Positions 34,186 to 43,586 of a DNA stretch of 64,000 bases are shown here, one piece after another (position 1 is the stretch's first letter; each line of letters begins with the position of its first letter). The position numbers were made by a program, and so were the translations under genes. The stretch comes from Paenibacillus sp. FSL R7-0345 (lineage in GTDB: Bacteria; Bacillota; Bacilli; Paenibacillales; Paenibacillaceae), in the NCBI RefSeq assembly GCF_038595055.1, contig NZ_CP152002.1, positions 4,694,501 through 4,758,500 on the forward strand, written 5' to 3'. Under the pieces are notes generated by a model. It was given only the letters and a program-made list of their open reading frames with translations. It was not told the DNA's origin and ran no database searches.

Positions 34186-36213
34186 TTACTTCACAATTGC
34201 TCCGTTCGGCATGCTGTCCGGCACGGTAGCGATGCTCAGCTGGTCGCCTTTGGAGGCTGCCAGAATCATGCCCTGAGACAGCTCGCCGCGCAGCTTCACC
34301 GGCTTCAGGTTGACAATGCAGATGACCTTGCGGCCAACCAGCTCTTCCGGTGTGTAGAACTTTGCGATGCCGGAAACCACCTGGCGCTGCTCATAGCCAA
34401 GATCCAGCTGCAGCTTCAGCAGCTTATCGGCCTTCTTTACCGGCTCGGCCGCGATAACCTGGGCTACGCGCAGCTCGGCTTTGGCGAAATCGTCAATGCC
34501 GATTTCTTCCTTATGCTCTTCCTCCGGCTCTACAGCCGCCGGAGCATCTCCCGCAGCCGATGCTGGTGCCGCCTCAGGCTCGGCTGCCGCCGGCTTGCCG
34601 GCGCCCATCGCTTCGGCGATGTAGGCCACTTCCACCGCTACGTCAAGGCGCGGGAAGATCGGATCGCCCTTGGCGAGCTTCGTGCCGGCCGGAATCAGGC
34701 CGAAGGTGCGGCCGCTGTCCCAGGTGGTCAGCTCGCCTGCCTGAATACCCAGCTGCTCCCAAATTTTGGCCGGAGCGCCGGTCAGGAACGGCTGCAGCAG
34801 AATCGAAGCGGTGCGCAGTCCTTCCACCAAATGTCTCATAACGGAAGCAAGCTCGCCGTTTCTGCTCTCATCTTTAGCCAGCACCCATGGCTGGGTTTCG
34901 TCGATGTACTTGTTCGTCCGGCTGATCAGCGCGCCAATGGCGGTCAGTGCAACGGAGAACTCCATCTTTTCCATGGCCTCTTCTACCTTGGCATAGGTAC
35001 TCTCCACAGCAGCTTCCAGCTCGCCGTCGAATGCAGTCACTTTACCGGCATAAGCAGGCAGCTCGCCGCCGAAGTACTTTTCAACCATTGCTCCAGTACG
35101 GTTCAGCAGGTTGCCGAGGTCATTAGCCAGATCATAGTTGACCCGGTCCACGAAGCTTTCAGGAGTGAAGGTGCCGTCGGAGCCAAATGGCACTTCACGC
35201 AGCAGGTAGTAACGCAGAGCATCGAGGCCGTAACGGTCGATCAGAGTCACCGGATCTACTACGTTGCCTTTGGATTTGGACATTTTGCCGTCCTTCATCA
35301 AAAGCCAGCCGTGCGCAAACACCTTCTTCGGCAGCGGTTCGCCCAGCGCCATCAGAATGATCGGCCAGTAGATCGTATGGAAACGCACGATTTCTTTTCC
35401 GACAATGTGCACATCCGCCGGCCAGAACTTGTCATACAGACTGCGGTCGGCAGAACCGTAACCGAGAGCCGTAATGTAGTTGGTCAGCGCATCGATCCAT
35501 ACATAGACCACGTGCTTGGCATCGCCTTTTACCTTAACGCCCCAGTCAAAAGTTGTACGGGAAACAGCGAGGTCCTCCAGACCCGGCTTGATGAAGTTAT
35601 TGATCATTTCGTTTTTACGGGATTCCGGCAGAATGAACTCCGGATTCTCTTCGTAGAACTTCAGCAGGCGGTCAGCATATTTGCTCATCCGGAAGAAGTA
35701 GCTTTCTTCTTTTACCAGCTCAACCGGGTGTCCGCTGTCCGGGCTTTTGCCGCCGGTAATGTTACCGTCCGCATCGCGTTCGATATCAACCAGCTGCGTT
35801 TCCGTATAAAAGGTTTCGTCAGAAATACAGTACCAGCCCTCATATTCCCCTTTGTAGATGTCGCCCTGCTGCAGCAGCCGGTCAAAAATATCGGCAACCA
35901 CTGTCTTATGGCGCTCCTCAGTTGTGCGGATAAAATCATCATTGGATATGTCCAGCTTGCGCCACAGCTCCTTGATTCCTACAACGATTCCGTCAACGAA
36001 CTCCTGAGGCGTTTTGCCGGCCTTGGCAGCCTTTTCTTCAATCTTCTGGCCATGCTCATCCGTACCGGTCAGATAACGCACCTCGTAGCCGCGCAGCCGC
36101 TTGTAGCGGGCCATTGCATCACCGGCGACTGTAGAATAAGCATGCCCGATATGCAGCTTGTCGCTCGGATAGTAAATTGGGGTTGTCAGATAAAATGTTT
36201 TGTTGTCACTCAT
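34186..36213 (-). CDS. metG: Methionyl-tRNA synthetase
   Basis: A 675-residue class I synthetase: HIGH motif at 21-24, KMSKSKGNVVDP near 305, anticodon-binding helical domain, an Ala/Pro/Glu linker (about 540-575), and a C-terminal tRNA-binding OB domain (about 575-675). It charges initiator and elongator tRNA-Met. Expression is likely controlled by the T-box leader directly upstream, which has an ATG specifier. ATG 36213 has an AAAGGATG site. Confidence 0.96.
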   Translation of the reverse strand: MSDNKTFYLTTPIYYPSDKLHIGHAYSTVAGDAMARYKRLRGYEVRYLTGTDEHGQKIEEKAAKAGKTPQEFVDGIVVGIKELWRKLDISNDDFIRTTEERHKTVVADIFDRLLQQGDIYKGEYEGWYCISDETFYTETQLVDIERDADGNITGGKSPDSGHPVELVKEESYFFRMSKYADRLLKFYEENPEFILPESRKNEMINNFIKPGLEDLAVSRTTFDWGVKVKGDAKHVVYVWIDALTNYITALGYGSADRSLYDKFWPADVHIVGKEIVRFHTIYWPIILMALGEPLPKKVFAHGWLLMKDGKMSKSKGNVVDPVTLIDRYGLDALRYYLLREVPFGSDGTFTPESFVDRVNYDLANDLGNLLNRTGAMVEKYFGGELPAYAGKVTAFDGELEAAVESTYAKVEEAMEKMEFSVALTAIGALISRTNKYIDETQPWVLAKDESRNGELASVMRHLVEGLRTASILLQPFLTGAPAKIWEQLGIQAGELTTWDSGRTFGLIPAGTKLAKGDPIFPRLDVAVEVAYIAEAMGAGKPAAAEPEAAPASAAGDAPAAVEPEEEHKEEIGIDDFAKAELRVAQVIAAEPVKKADKLLKLQLDLGYEQRQVVSGIAKFYTPEELVGRKVICIVNLKPVKLRGELSQGMILAASKGDQLSIATVPDSMPNGAIVK

Positions 36214-36272
36214 TGATCCTGTTCATCCTTTCGTATTGGCGCATCTCATAATCATACAGCTTAAGTTAACAC

Positions 36273-36545
36273 AAAAAACTCCCGCCCCCTATATGGGGCG
36301 AGAGTATACTCACGCGATACCACCCAAAGTTCCCCGGCTCCTCACAGAGCACAGGCTTCGCCAGTCCTTAATCAAGAACTGTCCATTAACGCTGGATCAC
36401 GCTGTGTTCTTACAGCAGCTGCTCTTTCAGCAGTCCCTGCTCGGGCACAGTTCCTCCCGGACCATCTTCAACCTGCGTACCATACCGGTTCCCAGCGCTC
36501 CCGGCTCTCTGTAATGGTCAACCCGATTTACTCATCCGTTCCTCG
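36273..36545 (-). ncRNA. T-box leader RNA, methionine specifier
   Basis: On the minus strand the T-box sequence GGGTGGTATCGCG is at 36325-36313, close to the consensus AGGGTGGNACCGCG. It is followed by a terminator stem of CTCTCGCCCC with GGGGCGGGAG (36304-36279) and six T (36278-36273). The upstream half contains a stem I-like region with GGTTGAAGATGG, in which ATG (36465-36463) follows GAAG and is the probable Met specifier. Uncharged tRNA-Met would stabilise the antiterminator and switch on metG. The 5' boundary is approximate. It fills the 378-bp gap between metG and yidD. Confidence 0.85.
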
Positions 36546-36591
36546 GAATGCATATGATTCTCCAAAATATACCCAAAAATCAGCCATCCTG

Positions 36592-36855
36592 TCAAGTCGG
36601 CCGGACAGCCCCTTCATCAGGCGGCTGGTTCTCCCGCGGCGGGACAGGATCAAGACCTCCCGGATGGAAGGGATGGCATCTGGCAATCCGCTTTGCGGCC
36701 AGCCAGGAGCCCTTCACCGGGCCGTGTACTTCTATCGCCTCCAGCGCGTACGCCGAGCAGGTCGGATAGAACCGGCAGGTCGCAGGCTTCAGCGGTGAAA
36801 TGAACTTGCGGTACACCCTGATCGGCGCCTGTACCGTTCTGCGCAGGTCCGGCAT
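36592..36855 (-). CDS. yidD: Membrane protein insertion efficiency factor YidD
   Basis: An 87-residue protein with the YidD signature RKFISPLKPATCRFYPTCSAYALEA (in part: CRFYPTCSAYALEA). It associates with the membrane through an amphipathic helix and helps YidC/SpoIIIJ-dependent insertion. ATG 36855 is one base after the zur stop, so translation is coupled; the open frame continues upstream inside zur and is not used. Pairing with zur is unusual to my knowledge. Confidence 0.9.
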   Translation of the reverse strand: MPDLRRTVQAPIRVYRKFISPLKPATCRFYPTCSAYALEAIEVHGPVKGSWLAAKRIARCHPFHPGGLDPVPPRENQPPDEGAVRPT

Positions 36856-36856
36856 A

Positions 36857-37318
36857 TCAGCGGCCTTCTTTGCTGTGGGCTGCAAGCGCAGATTCTGCTT
36901 CCTTGCCGCTCTCACAGTCTTTGCAGTAACCGAACACCTCAAATTTATGCTTGACTACCCGGAATTGGTCCGGAGTATCCGTTAAATTCATCGGGCAGAA
37001 ATGAATCGGGTAAGTCTTCATGCATTGAAGGCAGATCATATGATGGTGGTGGTGGTCCTGATTGCAGCTGGCTTTGAATTTGACTCCGTCTTCAAATACC
37101 ACCTGTTCAAGCACACCCAGCTCTTCCATAACCCGCAGGTTACGGTAGACTGTATCAAAGCTGAGCCCGCTGTACTTACGGCCCATATGATCATAGACAT
37201 CCTTCGCCGACAAATATCCCGTATTCTCGCCGAATAATTTGGCAAGCGTCTTGCGCTGATCGGTGATTCGCAGTCCCTGCCCCGACATGGCTTCCAGTAT
37301 TTGTTCTGTCGACAGCAT
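36857..37318 (-). CDS. zur: Fur family zinc uptake regulator Zur
   Basis: A 153-residue Fur-family repressor with winged helix (SFDTVYRNLRVMEELGVLEQV), a histidine run DHHHHHM at 88-94, and two CxxC pairs for structural zinc (Cys96/Cys99 and Cys132/Cys135). PerR or Fur are possible alternatives, but the Zur-type boxes at znuA nearby favour Zur. ATG 37318 has GGGAG at spacing eight; the frame opens further up at 37447 without a site. The regulator sits about 3.3 kb from its likely target. Confidence 0.85.
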   Translation of the reverse strand: MLSTEQILEAMSGQGLRITDQRKTLAKLFGENTGYLSAKDVYDHMGRKYSGLSFDTVYRNLRVMEELGVLEQVVFEDGVKFKASCNQDHHHHHMICLQCMKTYPIHFCPMNLTDTPDQFRVVKHKFEVFGYCKDCESGKEAESALAAHSKEGR

Positions 37319-37464
37319 TCGCTCATCTCCCAATAATTCATTTGCTGTTACACTCTCCTTATAATGCCCCAAAACCATTGCCCCGTCAATCAAGCAACAC
37401 CCTACCGTTCCCCATAGCTGCCGGAGTTTTGCCGGAATCACGAACATTCAAGGCTATAGCATAG

Positions 37465-37508
37465 CAAAAACCGGCTAAAGCACCTGTTAACAGGACTTTA
37501 GCCGGTTT
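37465..37508 (-). terminator. Terminator of the large copper-amine-oxidase-domain gene
   Basis: AACCGGCTAAAG (37469-37480) pairs with CTTTAGCCGGTT (37496-37507), with inner CCTG/CAGG, and on the minus strand the stem is followed by a T run (37470-37465). Confidence 0.85.
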
Positions 37509-37523
37509 GTCATAACCAATATG

Positions 37524-39803
37524 TTATTGCTTCAGAGCTGGCAGTGGTGTAAATACAAAGTTTACCGGCAGATTGCTTCCGGAAGCTACCGAGAATACAA
37601 TTTCTACCGAGCTGTCATAGCTGCCGGAACGATAGACTACAGCGTTCATATCGGAGCTTGACAGGCTGCCTTTATTCGGCAGGTTGACGATTGTATTATT
37701 CACCATCAGAGAGCCAAGATAGTTACCTCCGCGCGGATTAAACGTAATCAGCGTGTTGGCAGCAACATGCTCAAATCTTATTTTGTACAACACACCGAAG
37801 TTCCCGGCATTAGAAGCTTCCGTTCCGGTCATCGGATCGATGCCGACCAGATTCAGGTCGTTTTTGTTATCGCCCAGAATCAGCTTAGCCTGTGTGGTTC
37901 CGACCACATCATTCACGGTGATAATCCGGGTCGAGTCCGGATACGTTCCTCGGTTATGCACACCGTCACGGTCCAGTACCGGCAGTGTAGGCAACAGCGC
38001 AATCGGATCCTTGCTCTCTTCGACCATCACCACATTGTAATCAACCGTAAGATCACTAAACAGATCGGCGCTAAGCGACAGTACCTCACCCGGCTTCATC
38101 GCTATTTTGTTAATATCCGTCAGAATAGCTCTGCTCTCACCCGGCTGCAGGGTTATCGTGCTGTATTTTTCATTGGTAAGCATGGAATTATAATACTTCT
38201 GGATTGAAATTTTACCTGTATATTCCGGAGAAGTTACCGGACCGGCAATCCCTGAATATTGCGTTGTAATTGTCGTAGGGTACAGGTTGTTGTTGGTTGC
38301 AATCACGTACAGCTTTTGTCTGGTGGACATGTTGTTCAAGTGATGAACAAGGAAGCGGGTATTGCCGACTGAACTTTCGCGGTACAGTACGCCTTCCTGA
38401 TTCACTGTTTCCGGACTGTTACTGCGGATAAGCTTATAATTCTCTGAGGACAGATTGTATGTCAGGTTAGGCAGGCCGGGAATCATTCCGCCGTCCATGG
38501 AGATTACGTCTCCAGGCATCGTGAAGAGCTTCGCTACTTCATCCTGAGTGTACAGCTGCTCGCTGGTAATATTAATCGTCTTCTCAAAAGTGCTGCTAAG
38601 CCCGTGCTTGTCGGTTACTTTCAGCTGGATCGACACCGGACCCGGGTTAAAGAACGCGAGTGCGCGGTTCGTCCATTCTGCTGTAAGCTCTTCGTTCTCC
38701 GGATCATAGCTGAGGTCAGTCAGCGTGATTGGCTCACCCATCTTGTATTCCTCTTTATTGGTGGTGAAATTGGCGACCGGCGGCTGGTTAGGCTGCACAA
38801 CCTTAATCGTTACGGAATAAGGATCACTCACCTGCCCGTTTGCATCAACTACGGAATAAGTGACTGTATAGTATCCCGGCTGATCGTAAATATCCTGCTT
38901 GTTGTCACTCCAGCGCTCTTCTACAATAGGCGTTCCGTTCGGCGAGGAGCTGGAGGTGGTGTAGTTAATATAAGTCTGGCCGGCAAAAATTTCAGTCGGC
39001 TGGACGCTAAAAATTGCTGTCGGCTTGGTGTTCAGTGTCAGAATGACACGTTTACCTACATTATCAACAGTATAAGGAATGTTCAGTGCGGCGGTAATCG
39101 AAGTCAGCGGAACCATAAAGGTGCCCTTAAATTGGTATGCAGGTCCCTTCATTGTCTTTTGACTGCCGTTTACAGTATAAATTTTGCTGTCTGTCTTGAA
39201 GCGCATTACACTGCTGCCTTTAGTAACGACAACTTCCTTTGTTTTGGCTTCATAGGTGTAGCTTACGCCAACCATTTCGACCATGGCCCGGATGGAAACA
39301 TAGGATACCCCGTTCTTGACGGCCATCGGCTGATTAGCCAGATAAGGTGTTCCGTTTTTGTACATTTGCCGGCTGTTCATAAGCAGGATAAGCTGGTTAG
39401 CAGCGGTTCCATATACGGCGTTAACCGTATTCTGCGGCTGAATCACCGTTCCATCCGTAGCAGCAGGAGCTGCAGTTTCCGCAGGAACCGGTGTAGCTGT
39501 CGCTGCCGGGTCTGGGGATGCAGCAGCAGCTGAAGCTGAAGGCTCTGCAGATGCAGCAGGCTCAGCGGTAACGCCCGGGTTCGGGGTGGCTGTCGGTGTG
39601 ACCGTTCCGGCAGGAACCTCACTTGGCAGCGGATCTGTAGATTCAGGCTGAACAACTGCCTCACTGGTCTGAGCAGCCTGCGCTGTACTTACTACAGTGC
39701 CGGTTACTCCGGCGGTACTTACCGGTACGGCATAAGCCGGAACCGCAGCTGCGGCCTGGGTTACAGCCAATGCAGCGACTAACGTTAGTTTCTTAAAATT
39801 CAT
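37524..39803 (-). CDS. Secreted surface protein with copper-amine-oxidase-type N-terminal domain and PKD-like repeats
   Basis: A 759-residue exported protein. Signal peptide 1-25; a Pro/Ala/Thr/Glu-rich linker (about 40-125); a copper amine oxidase N-terminal type domain (about 130-260); PKD/Ig-like domains (about 265-410, with NQPPVANFTTNKEEYKMGEP, TLTDLSYDPENEELTAEW and PGPVSIQLKVTDKHG); and an all-beta C-terminal region of unknown family. No sortase motif or membrane anchor at the C-terminus. In this family the amine-oxidase module has no enzymatic residues and probably binds the wall. Monocistronic, with its own terminator. Function unknown. Confidence 0.8.
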   Translation of the reverse strand: MNFKKLTLVAALAVTQAAAAVPAYAVPVSTAGVTGTVVSTAQAAQTSEAVVQPESTDPLPSEVPAGTVTPTATPNPGVTAEPAASAEPSASAAAASPDPAATATPVPAETAAPAATDGTVIQPQNTVNAVYGTAANQLILLMNSRQMYKNGTPYLANQPMAVKNGVSYVSIRAMVEMVGVSYTYEAKTKEVVVTKGSSVMRFKTDSKIYTVNGSQKTMKGPAYQFKGTFMVPLTSITAALNIPYTVDNVGKRVILTLNTKPTAIFSVQPTEIFAGQTYINYTTSSSSPNGTPIVEERWSDNKQDIYDQPGYYTVTYSVVDANGQVSDPYSVTIKVVQPNQPPVANFTTNKEEYKMGEPITLTDLSYDPENEELTAEWTNRALAFFNPGPVSIQLKVTDKHGLSSTFEKTINITSEQLYTQDEVAKLFTMPGDVISMDGGMIPGLPNLTYNLSSENYKLIRSNSPETVNQEGVLYRESSVGNTRFLVHHLNNMSTRQKLYVIATNNNLYPTTITTQYSGIAGPVTSPEYTGKISIQKYYNSMLTNEKYSTITLQPGESRAILTDINKIAMKPGEVLSLSADLFSDLTVDYNVVMVEESKDPIALLPTLPVLDRDGVHNRGTYPDSTRIITVNDVVGTTQAKLILGDNKNDLNLVGIDPMTGTEASNAGNFGVLYKIRFEHVAANTLITFNPRGGNYLGSLMVNNTIVNLPNKGSLSSSDMNAVVYRSGSYDSSVEIVFSVASGSNLPVNFVFTPLPALKQ

Positions 39804-39891
39804 GGTATGACTCCTTCTGCTCCCGTTTGTAGTCTATAAGGCAGGTTTACTCTCTGTCTGCTGCTTATATTCCCGTATAACAAAACTCTTC

Positions 39892-39918
39892 AACAGCTGC
39901 CGTGAAGCTGTTTTTTTG
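39892..39918 (+). terminator. Orphan terminator-like hairpin
   Basis: AACAGCT (39892-39898) pairs with AGCTGTT (39906-39912) and runs into seven T on the plus strand, yet no plus-strand gene ends here. The 300-bp space 39804-40103 otherwise holds only the operon terminator at 39984-40028. It may end a short antisense or regulatory RNA, or be a chance structure. Confidence 0.4.
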
Positions 39919-39983
39919 CCACGCTCTTTTTACAAAACATAGTATTAGACGCGCCGGACCCCAAAAAGTTTCATTTTATGTTA

Positions 39984-40028
39984 AGAAAAAAACAAAGACG
40001 ATCCCCCGGATCATCCAGGTTAATCGTC
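39984..40028 (-). terminator. Terminator of the first sugar-ABC / two-component operon
   Basis: GACGAT (39997-40002) pairs with ATCGTC (40023-40028) with an inner ATCC/GGAT stem, and the minus strand then reads TTTGTTTTTTTC. It stands about 75 bases after the stop of the response regulator gene. Confidence 0.7.
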
Positions 40029-40103
40029 CACGCATTGTGCTTTGTATAAGACTTTTTATTGGTTGCCTTTTACTCCGGCAGATATTCAAGAAATTAAATC
40101 CAG

Positions 40104-40895
40104 TCAATGTGCCTCCGGGCGAGCGCTCCTGTCACGGTATTCCTTCGGGGTCATCCCGGTCTGCTTCTGGAACACTTTAGTAAAATAACGCCGCTCCTGA
40201 TAGCCCACACCTGCGCTGATCGCCGCAATGCTTTTGTCTGTGCTGGCAAGCATGAACTTGGCTGCTTCAATCCGCTGCTGGGTCACATATTCCACAAAGG
40301 TCACCGCAAACCGGTTCTTGAACAAAAGGCAGAAGTAGCTGCTGCTGATGCCGATTTTGCCCGCAACCTCCTCTATGCCCAGATCATGGTTCAGCCGCTC
40401 GGAAATGTATTTTACCGCCTGATTCATCAGCTGTTCGGGTGATTTCTTATGTGTCTCGTCACCAGCAGGCAGCTCTTGAAACAGCGGAATACTGTTATAC
40501 AGCTTATCTTTATACTGCCTGCTGCGGATTTGCGCGCCGATATTGCGCACTTTGTTGCCAAGCTCCTCGTAGTGAATCGGCTTGCAGATATATTCCTTAA
40601 CTCCGAGACGGATCGCTTCCCGGGCATAATCAAATTCCTGATAACCGCTGAGCAGCAGCACCTCACTCTCCAGGCCCATTTCCCGCAGCTTCCCGACAAA
40701 GGTAAGACCGTCCATCACCGGCATGCGGATGTCACAGAGCACCAGATCTGGTGCCTCCTGCTCGGCAATCCTGAGCGCCTCCATTCCGCTGCGCGCCATG
40801 CCGGCAACCTCCATCCCCATCTCCTGCCACGGCAGCACTCTGTTGAGATTATTCAGAATAGGGGCTTCATCGTCAACCAGCAGTACCTTTAGCAT
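40104..40895 (-). CDS. Response regulator, YesN type (REC + AraC helix-turn-helix)
   Basis: A 263-residue regulator: receiver domain (1-120) with phosphoacceptor Asp in LVLCDIRMPVMDG, and a C-terminal AraC-type DNA-binding domain (about 160-260) with ISSSYFCLLFKNRFAVTF and IAAISAGVGYQERRYFTKVFQKQ segments. ATG 40895 has GGGGGAGG upstream and lies inside the 3' end of the kinase gene (23-base overlap), showing coupling. It likely activates the linked importer in response to a carbohydrate or related signal. Confidence 0.91.
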   Translation of the reverse strand: MLKVLLVDDEAPILNNLNRVLPWQEMGMEVAGMARSGMEALRIAEQEAPDLVLCDIRMPVMDGLTFVGKLREMGLESEVLLLSGYQEFDYAREAIRLGVKEYICKPIHYEELGNKVRNIGAQIRSRQYKDKLYNSIPLFQELPAGDETHKKSPEQLMNQAVKYISERLNHDLGIEEVAGKIGISSSYFCLLFKNRFAVTFVEYVTQQRIEAAKFMLASTDKSIAAISAGVGYQERRYFTKVFQKQTGMTPKEYRDRSARPEAH

Positions 40896-42729
40896 AATGA
40901 TCCTCCCCCTGCTCATATTTAGGAATGACGCATTGGATGACCGTTCCGGTGCCGGGACTGGCGCAGATAAAGATGCCGTACCGGTTGCCATACTCAATCC
41001 GGATACGGTCAGCTACACTGCGGACGCCCAGTCCACGCCGTTCCTGATGGCGCACACCTTCACCGGTCTGGCCGCGGGCATCCGTCTCAACAGGATCATT
41101 AACCATGTACTGGAACATGGACAGCTGGGCCGGCGTCATGCCGATTCCGTTATCCTGTATCCGCAGAATCAGATTGCCGCGCTCCTCCCAGCCCTTCACC
41201 TTTACCACGCCGTGGTATCCGATCCCCTCGAACCCGTGCTGAATGCTGTTCTCGACCAGCGGCTGCAGCGTCAGCTTCAGAATACCGCAGCCCAGCAGCT
41301 CATCCGGGATATCGATCTCATAATCAAACACATCCTCGAAGCGGAACTTCTGGATATCCAGATAGTTGCGCAGATGGGTAACTTCCTCCTGCAGCGTAAT
41401 TTCGTCCCGGTCCTGAATACTGATCCGCAGAATACCGGCCAGCCGGTAGACCATCTCACTGACCTTCCGCCCTTCATTCTGGACAGCAAGCACATTGATC
41501 GATTCCAGTGTATTAAATAGGAAATGCGGCTTGATCTGCGCCTGCAGCACCCGCATTTCCGCCTGGTTTTTGCGGCGCTGCTCGACCTGAATCCGGTTGA
41601 ACAGCGTATTGATTTTATTCATCAGGTCGTTGATGCCTCTGGCCAGCAGAGTCATCTCGTCATTGCCTTTTTCCTCTACCCTTGTGGTCAGATCGCCATC
41701 CTCTACCCGGCGCATGAAGCGGACAATGACGGCAATACCGCCGGTAATCCGGTTCATAAAAAACAGGTTAAATATGACTGCCGCCAGCAGGCACAGAAAA
41801 ATCACGGCAACGAACCAGCGGGCGAACACCGTAACTTCACGGGACAGGGAATCCCACGAGGTGACCGAGACCAGACTCCAGGGATAGTCCTTGAGGTGAT
41901 AGACGGACAGGATGCTTTTTTCACCGGCGAACTCTGTTCGGAAGCTCTGAAAGCCCGGCTTATACGAGATTTTTTTAGCAGTAAAAGAGCTCAAATCCTG
42001 CCCGTCCAGACCGTGGTCCGGATCAAGCAGGATCATCCCGTTATCATTTACCAGCATAAATGAGACCTTCTGGCTGCTGTCGCCGATTTTCAAATTACGG
42101 AAGATCGATTCGAACTCCCAGTTCTTGATCTGCACCACCAGAATACCGATATTCTGAAAAAAGCTGAGCTCTTTGATCAGACGGATCTGCGTAAATACCG
42201 GCTCCGTTCCGGTCAGCTCCGGATACTCATGCGGCGCCAGCCACTTGGGCACACCGTTAAGCTCCATTACTTCCTGGTACAGCTCACTTCCCTTGAATTT
42301 TTCGTACGGTAGCGTCCGGAAGTTTTCCTTGGTGAATACCGAGACAATTTCCGAGCTGCCTTTTCCGTTAAAATTGTACAAAAACGCATAGCTGATCGAC
42401 GGATGATTATAGAGCAGACTCCGGAAATTGCGCTGGCTGGCGTTCAGGCTGAGCTGCTCGGCATCGGTCAAATCCTGCTTGGAGGGATCATCCGCACTAA
42501 GTGCCATGTGAAATACCGAGGTGGCTATCCCGTTATCCGTTACATTGTTCATATCTTTGAACACATTGGAGATGCTGTAGCTGATCGCTTTGAGTGAATA
42601 CTCGGATTGCTGGCTGTACTTCTTCTCAATGGAGTTATACGTGACGAAGAACATAATCATACCAAGGGTAAAGAGCGGAATAATAATCAGGCCCAGAAAG
42701 GCAGTAAATAATTTGTAGCGCAAATTCAT
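40873..42729 (-). CDS. Sensor histidine kinase, YesM type
   Basis: A 618-residue kinase: membrane helix (about 8-30), large extracytoplasmic sensor domain, second helix (about 300-322), HAMP (about 322-375), His kinase region with phosphoacceptor in AQIKPHFLFNTLESINVLA, N-box TLQPLVENSIQHGFEG and G-box IQDNGIGMTPAQ. Such kinases pair with AraC-type regulators and control sugar importers. It follows the second permease with a short gap. Confidence 0.92.
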   Translation of the reverse strand: MNLRYKLFTAFLGLIIIPLFTLGMIMFFVTYNSIEKKYSQQSEYSLKAISYSISNVFKDMNNVTDNGIATSVFHMALSADDPSKQDLTDAEQLSLNASQRNFRSLLYNHPSISYAFLYNFNGKGSSEIVSVFTKENFRTLPYEKFKGSELYQEVMELNGVPKWLAPHEYPELTGTEPVFTQIRLIKELSFFQNIGILVVQIKNWEFESIFRNLKIGDSSQKVSFMLVNDNGMILLDPDHGLDGQDLSSFTAKKISYKPGFQSFRTEFAGEKSILSVYHLKDYPWSLVSVTSWDSLSREVTVFARWFVAVIFLCLLAAVIFNLFFMNRITGGIAVIVRFMRRVEDGDLTTRVEEKGNDEMTLLARGINDLMNKINTLFNRIQVEQRRKNQAEMRVLQAQIKPHFLFNTLESINVLAVQNEGRKVSEMVYRLAGILRISIQDRDEITLQEEVTHLRNYLDIQKFRFEDVFDYEIDIPDELLGCGILKLTLQPLVENSIQHGFEGIGYHGVVKVKGWEERGNLILRIQDNGIGMTPAQLSMFQYMVNDPVETDARGQTGEGVRHQERRGLGVRSVADRIRIEYGNRYGIFICASPGTGTVIQCVIPKYEQGEDHYAKGTAG

Positions 42730-42755
42730 AAGCTGCGCTCCTGACTGTAGTTGAG

Positions 42756-43586
42756 TTAGCCCTTTACGCTGCCTGCCGTGACACCTTCAATTATTTTCTC
42801 CTGCAAAATAGCATAAATGATTACCACCGGCAGCACGCTGTAGACGATACCGGCAGACATCTGCGCATAATTCATCTGATACTGATCGCGGAATTGGACC
42901 ATCCCCACCGGAAGCGTGCGCAGCTCATCATTGGAAAGAAAATAGTTGGCCAGCAAAAACTCATTCCAATTTCCCAGGAAATTGACGATGAATACTGTAA
43001 CCATGGCGGGAACCGTCAGAGGTACAATAATCTTAGCAAAGATACCCGGGGCCTTCAACCCATCCATTACCGCCGCTTCCTCAATTTCACTGGGAAGTGA
43101 ACGCATGAAGGCAGCGAGAATAATGATCGTAAACGGGATCGCATTGGCAATATACGGAATAATGAGCGCCCAGTGCGTGTTCAGAATATGCAGCTTGCGT
43201 ACAATCGTATAGATCGGCAGCATCAGCGCATTATTCGGAATCAGCATTCCGACCAGTACAAACGAGTACAGCAGTATATTCCAGCGTCCGTGGCGCATCC
43301 GGGTAACCGCGAAGGCGAACATACCGGCCAGGATAATCGACACCACCGAGGCAAAGACCGAAATATATAGGCTGTTAAAAAAGTACGTGCTGATCTTCGC
43401 ATTGACCCAGGCTTCCACATAGTTATTAAATACGAACTCCTCCGGAATGCCGAAGGGGTTCAGGGCTATCGAGTTATTGTCCTTTTTTACAGAGGAGAAC
43501 AGGACAAACAGGAACGGGAACAGCACAACCAGCAGGTAGCCGAGCAGCGCGGCATGGGGCAGACTTTTTCTGAGAGCACGCGGCAT
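42756..43586 (-). CDS. Carbohydrate ABC transporter permease, MalG type
   Basis: A 276-residue permease with six membrane helices and the EAA loop EIEEAAVMDGLKAPGIFAKIIVPL (in part: EEAAVMDGLKAPGIFAKI). It overlaps the stop of the preceding permease by one base (TGATG). It pairs with the MalF-type permease; the ATPase is missing, as is usual for CUT1 systems that share MsmX. Confidence 0.93.
   Translation of the reverse strand: MPRALRKSLPHAALLGYLLVVLFPFLFVLFSSVKKDNNSIALNPFGIPEEFVFNNYVEAWVNAKISTYFFNSLYISVFASVVSIILAGMFAFAVTRMRHGRWNILLYSFVLVGMLIPNNALMLPIYTIVRKLHILNTHWALIIPYIANAIPFTIIILAAFMRSLPSEIEEAAVMDGLKAPGIFAKIIVPLTVPAMVTVFIVNFLGNWNEFLLANYFLSNDELRTLPVGMVQFRDQYQMNYAQMSAGIVYSVLPVVIIYAILQEKIIEGVTAGSVKG

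Noticed and set aside
34513..36216. 567-residue open frame on the plus strand
   Set aside because: Shadow of metG; no family features, and it runs against a full-length synthetase with all motifs.
40873..40997. Longer form of the first response regulator starting at 40997
   Set aside because: The extra 34 residues are out-of-frame kinase sequence with no domain match, and the receiver domain begins at ATG 40895.
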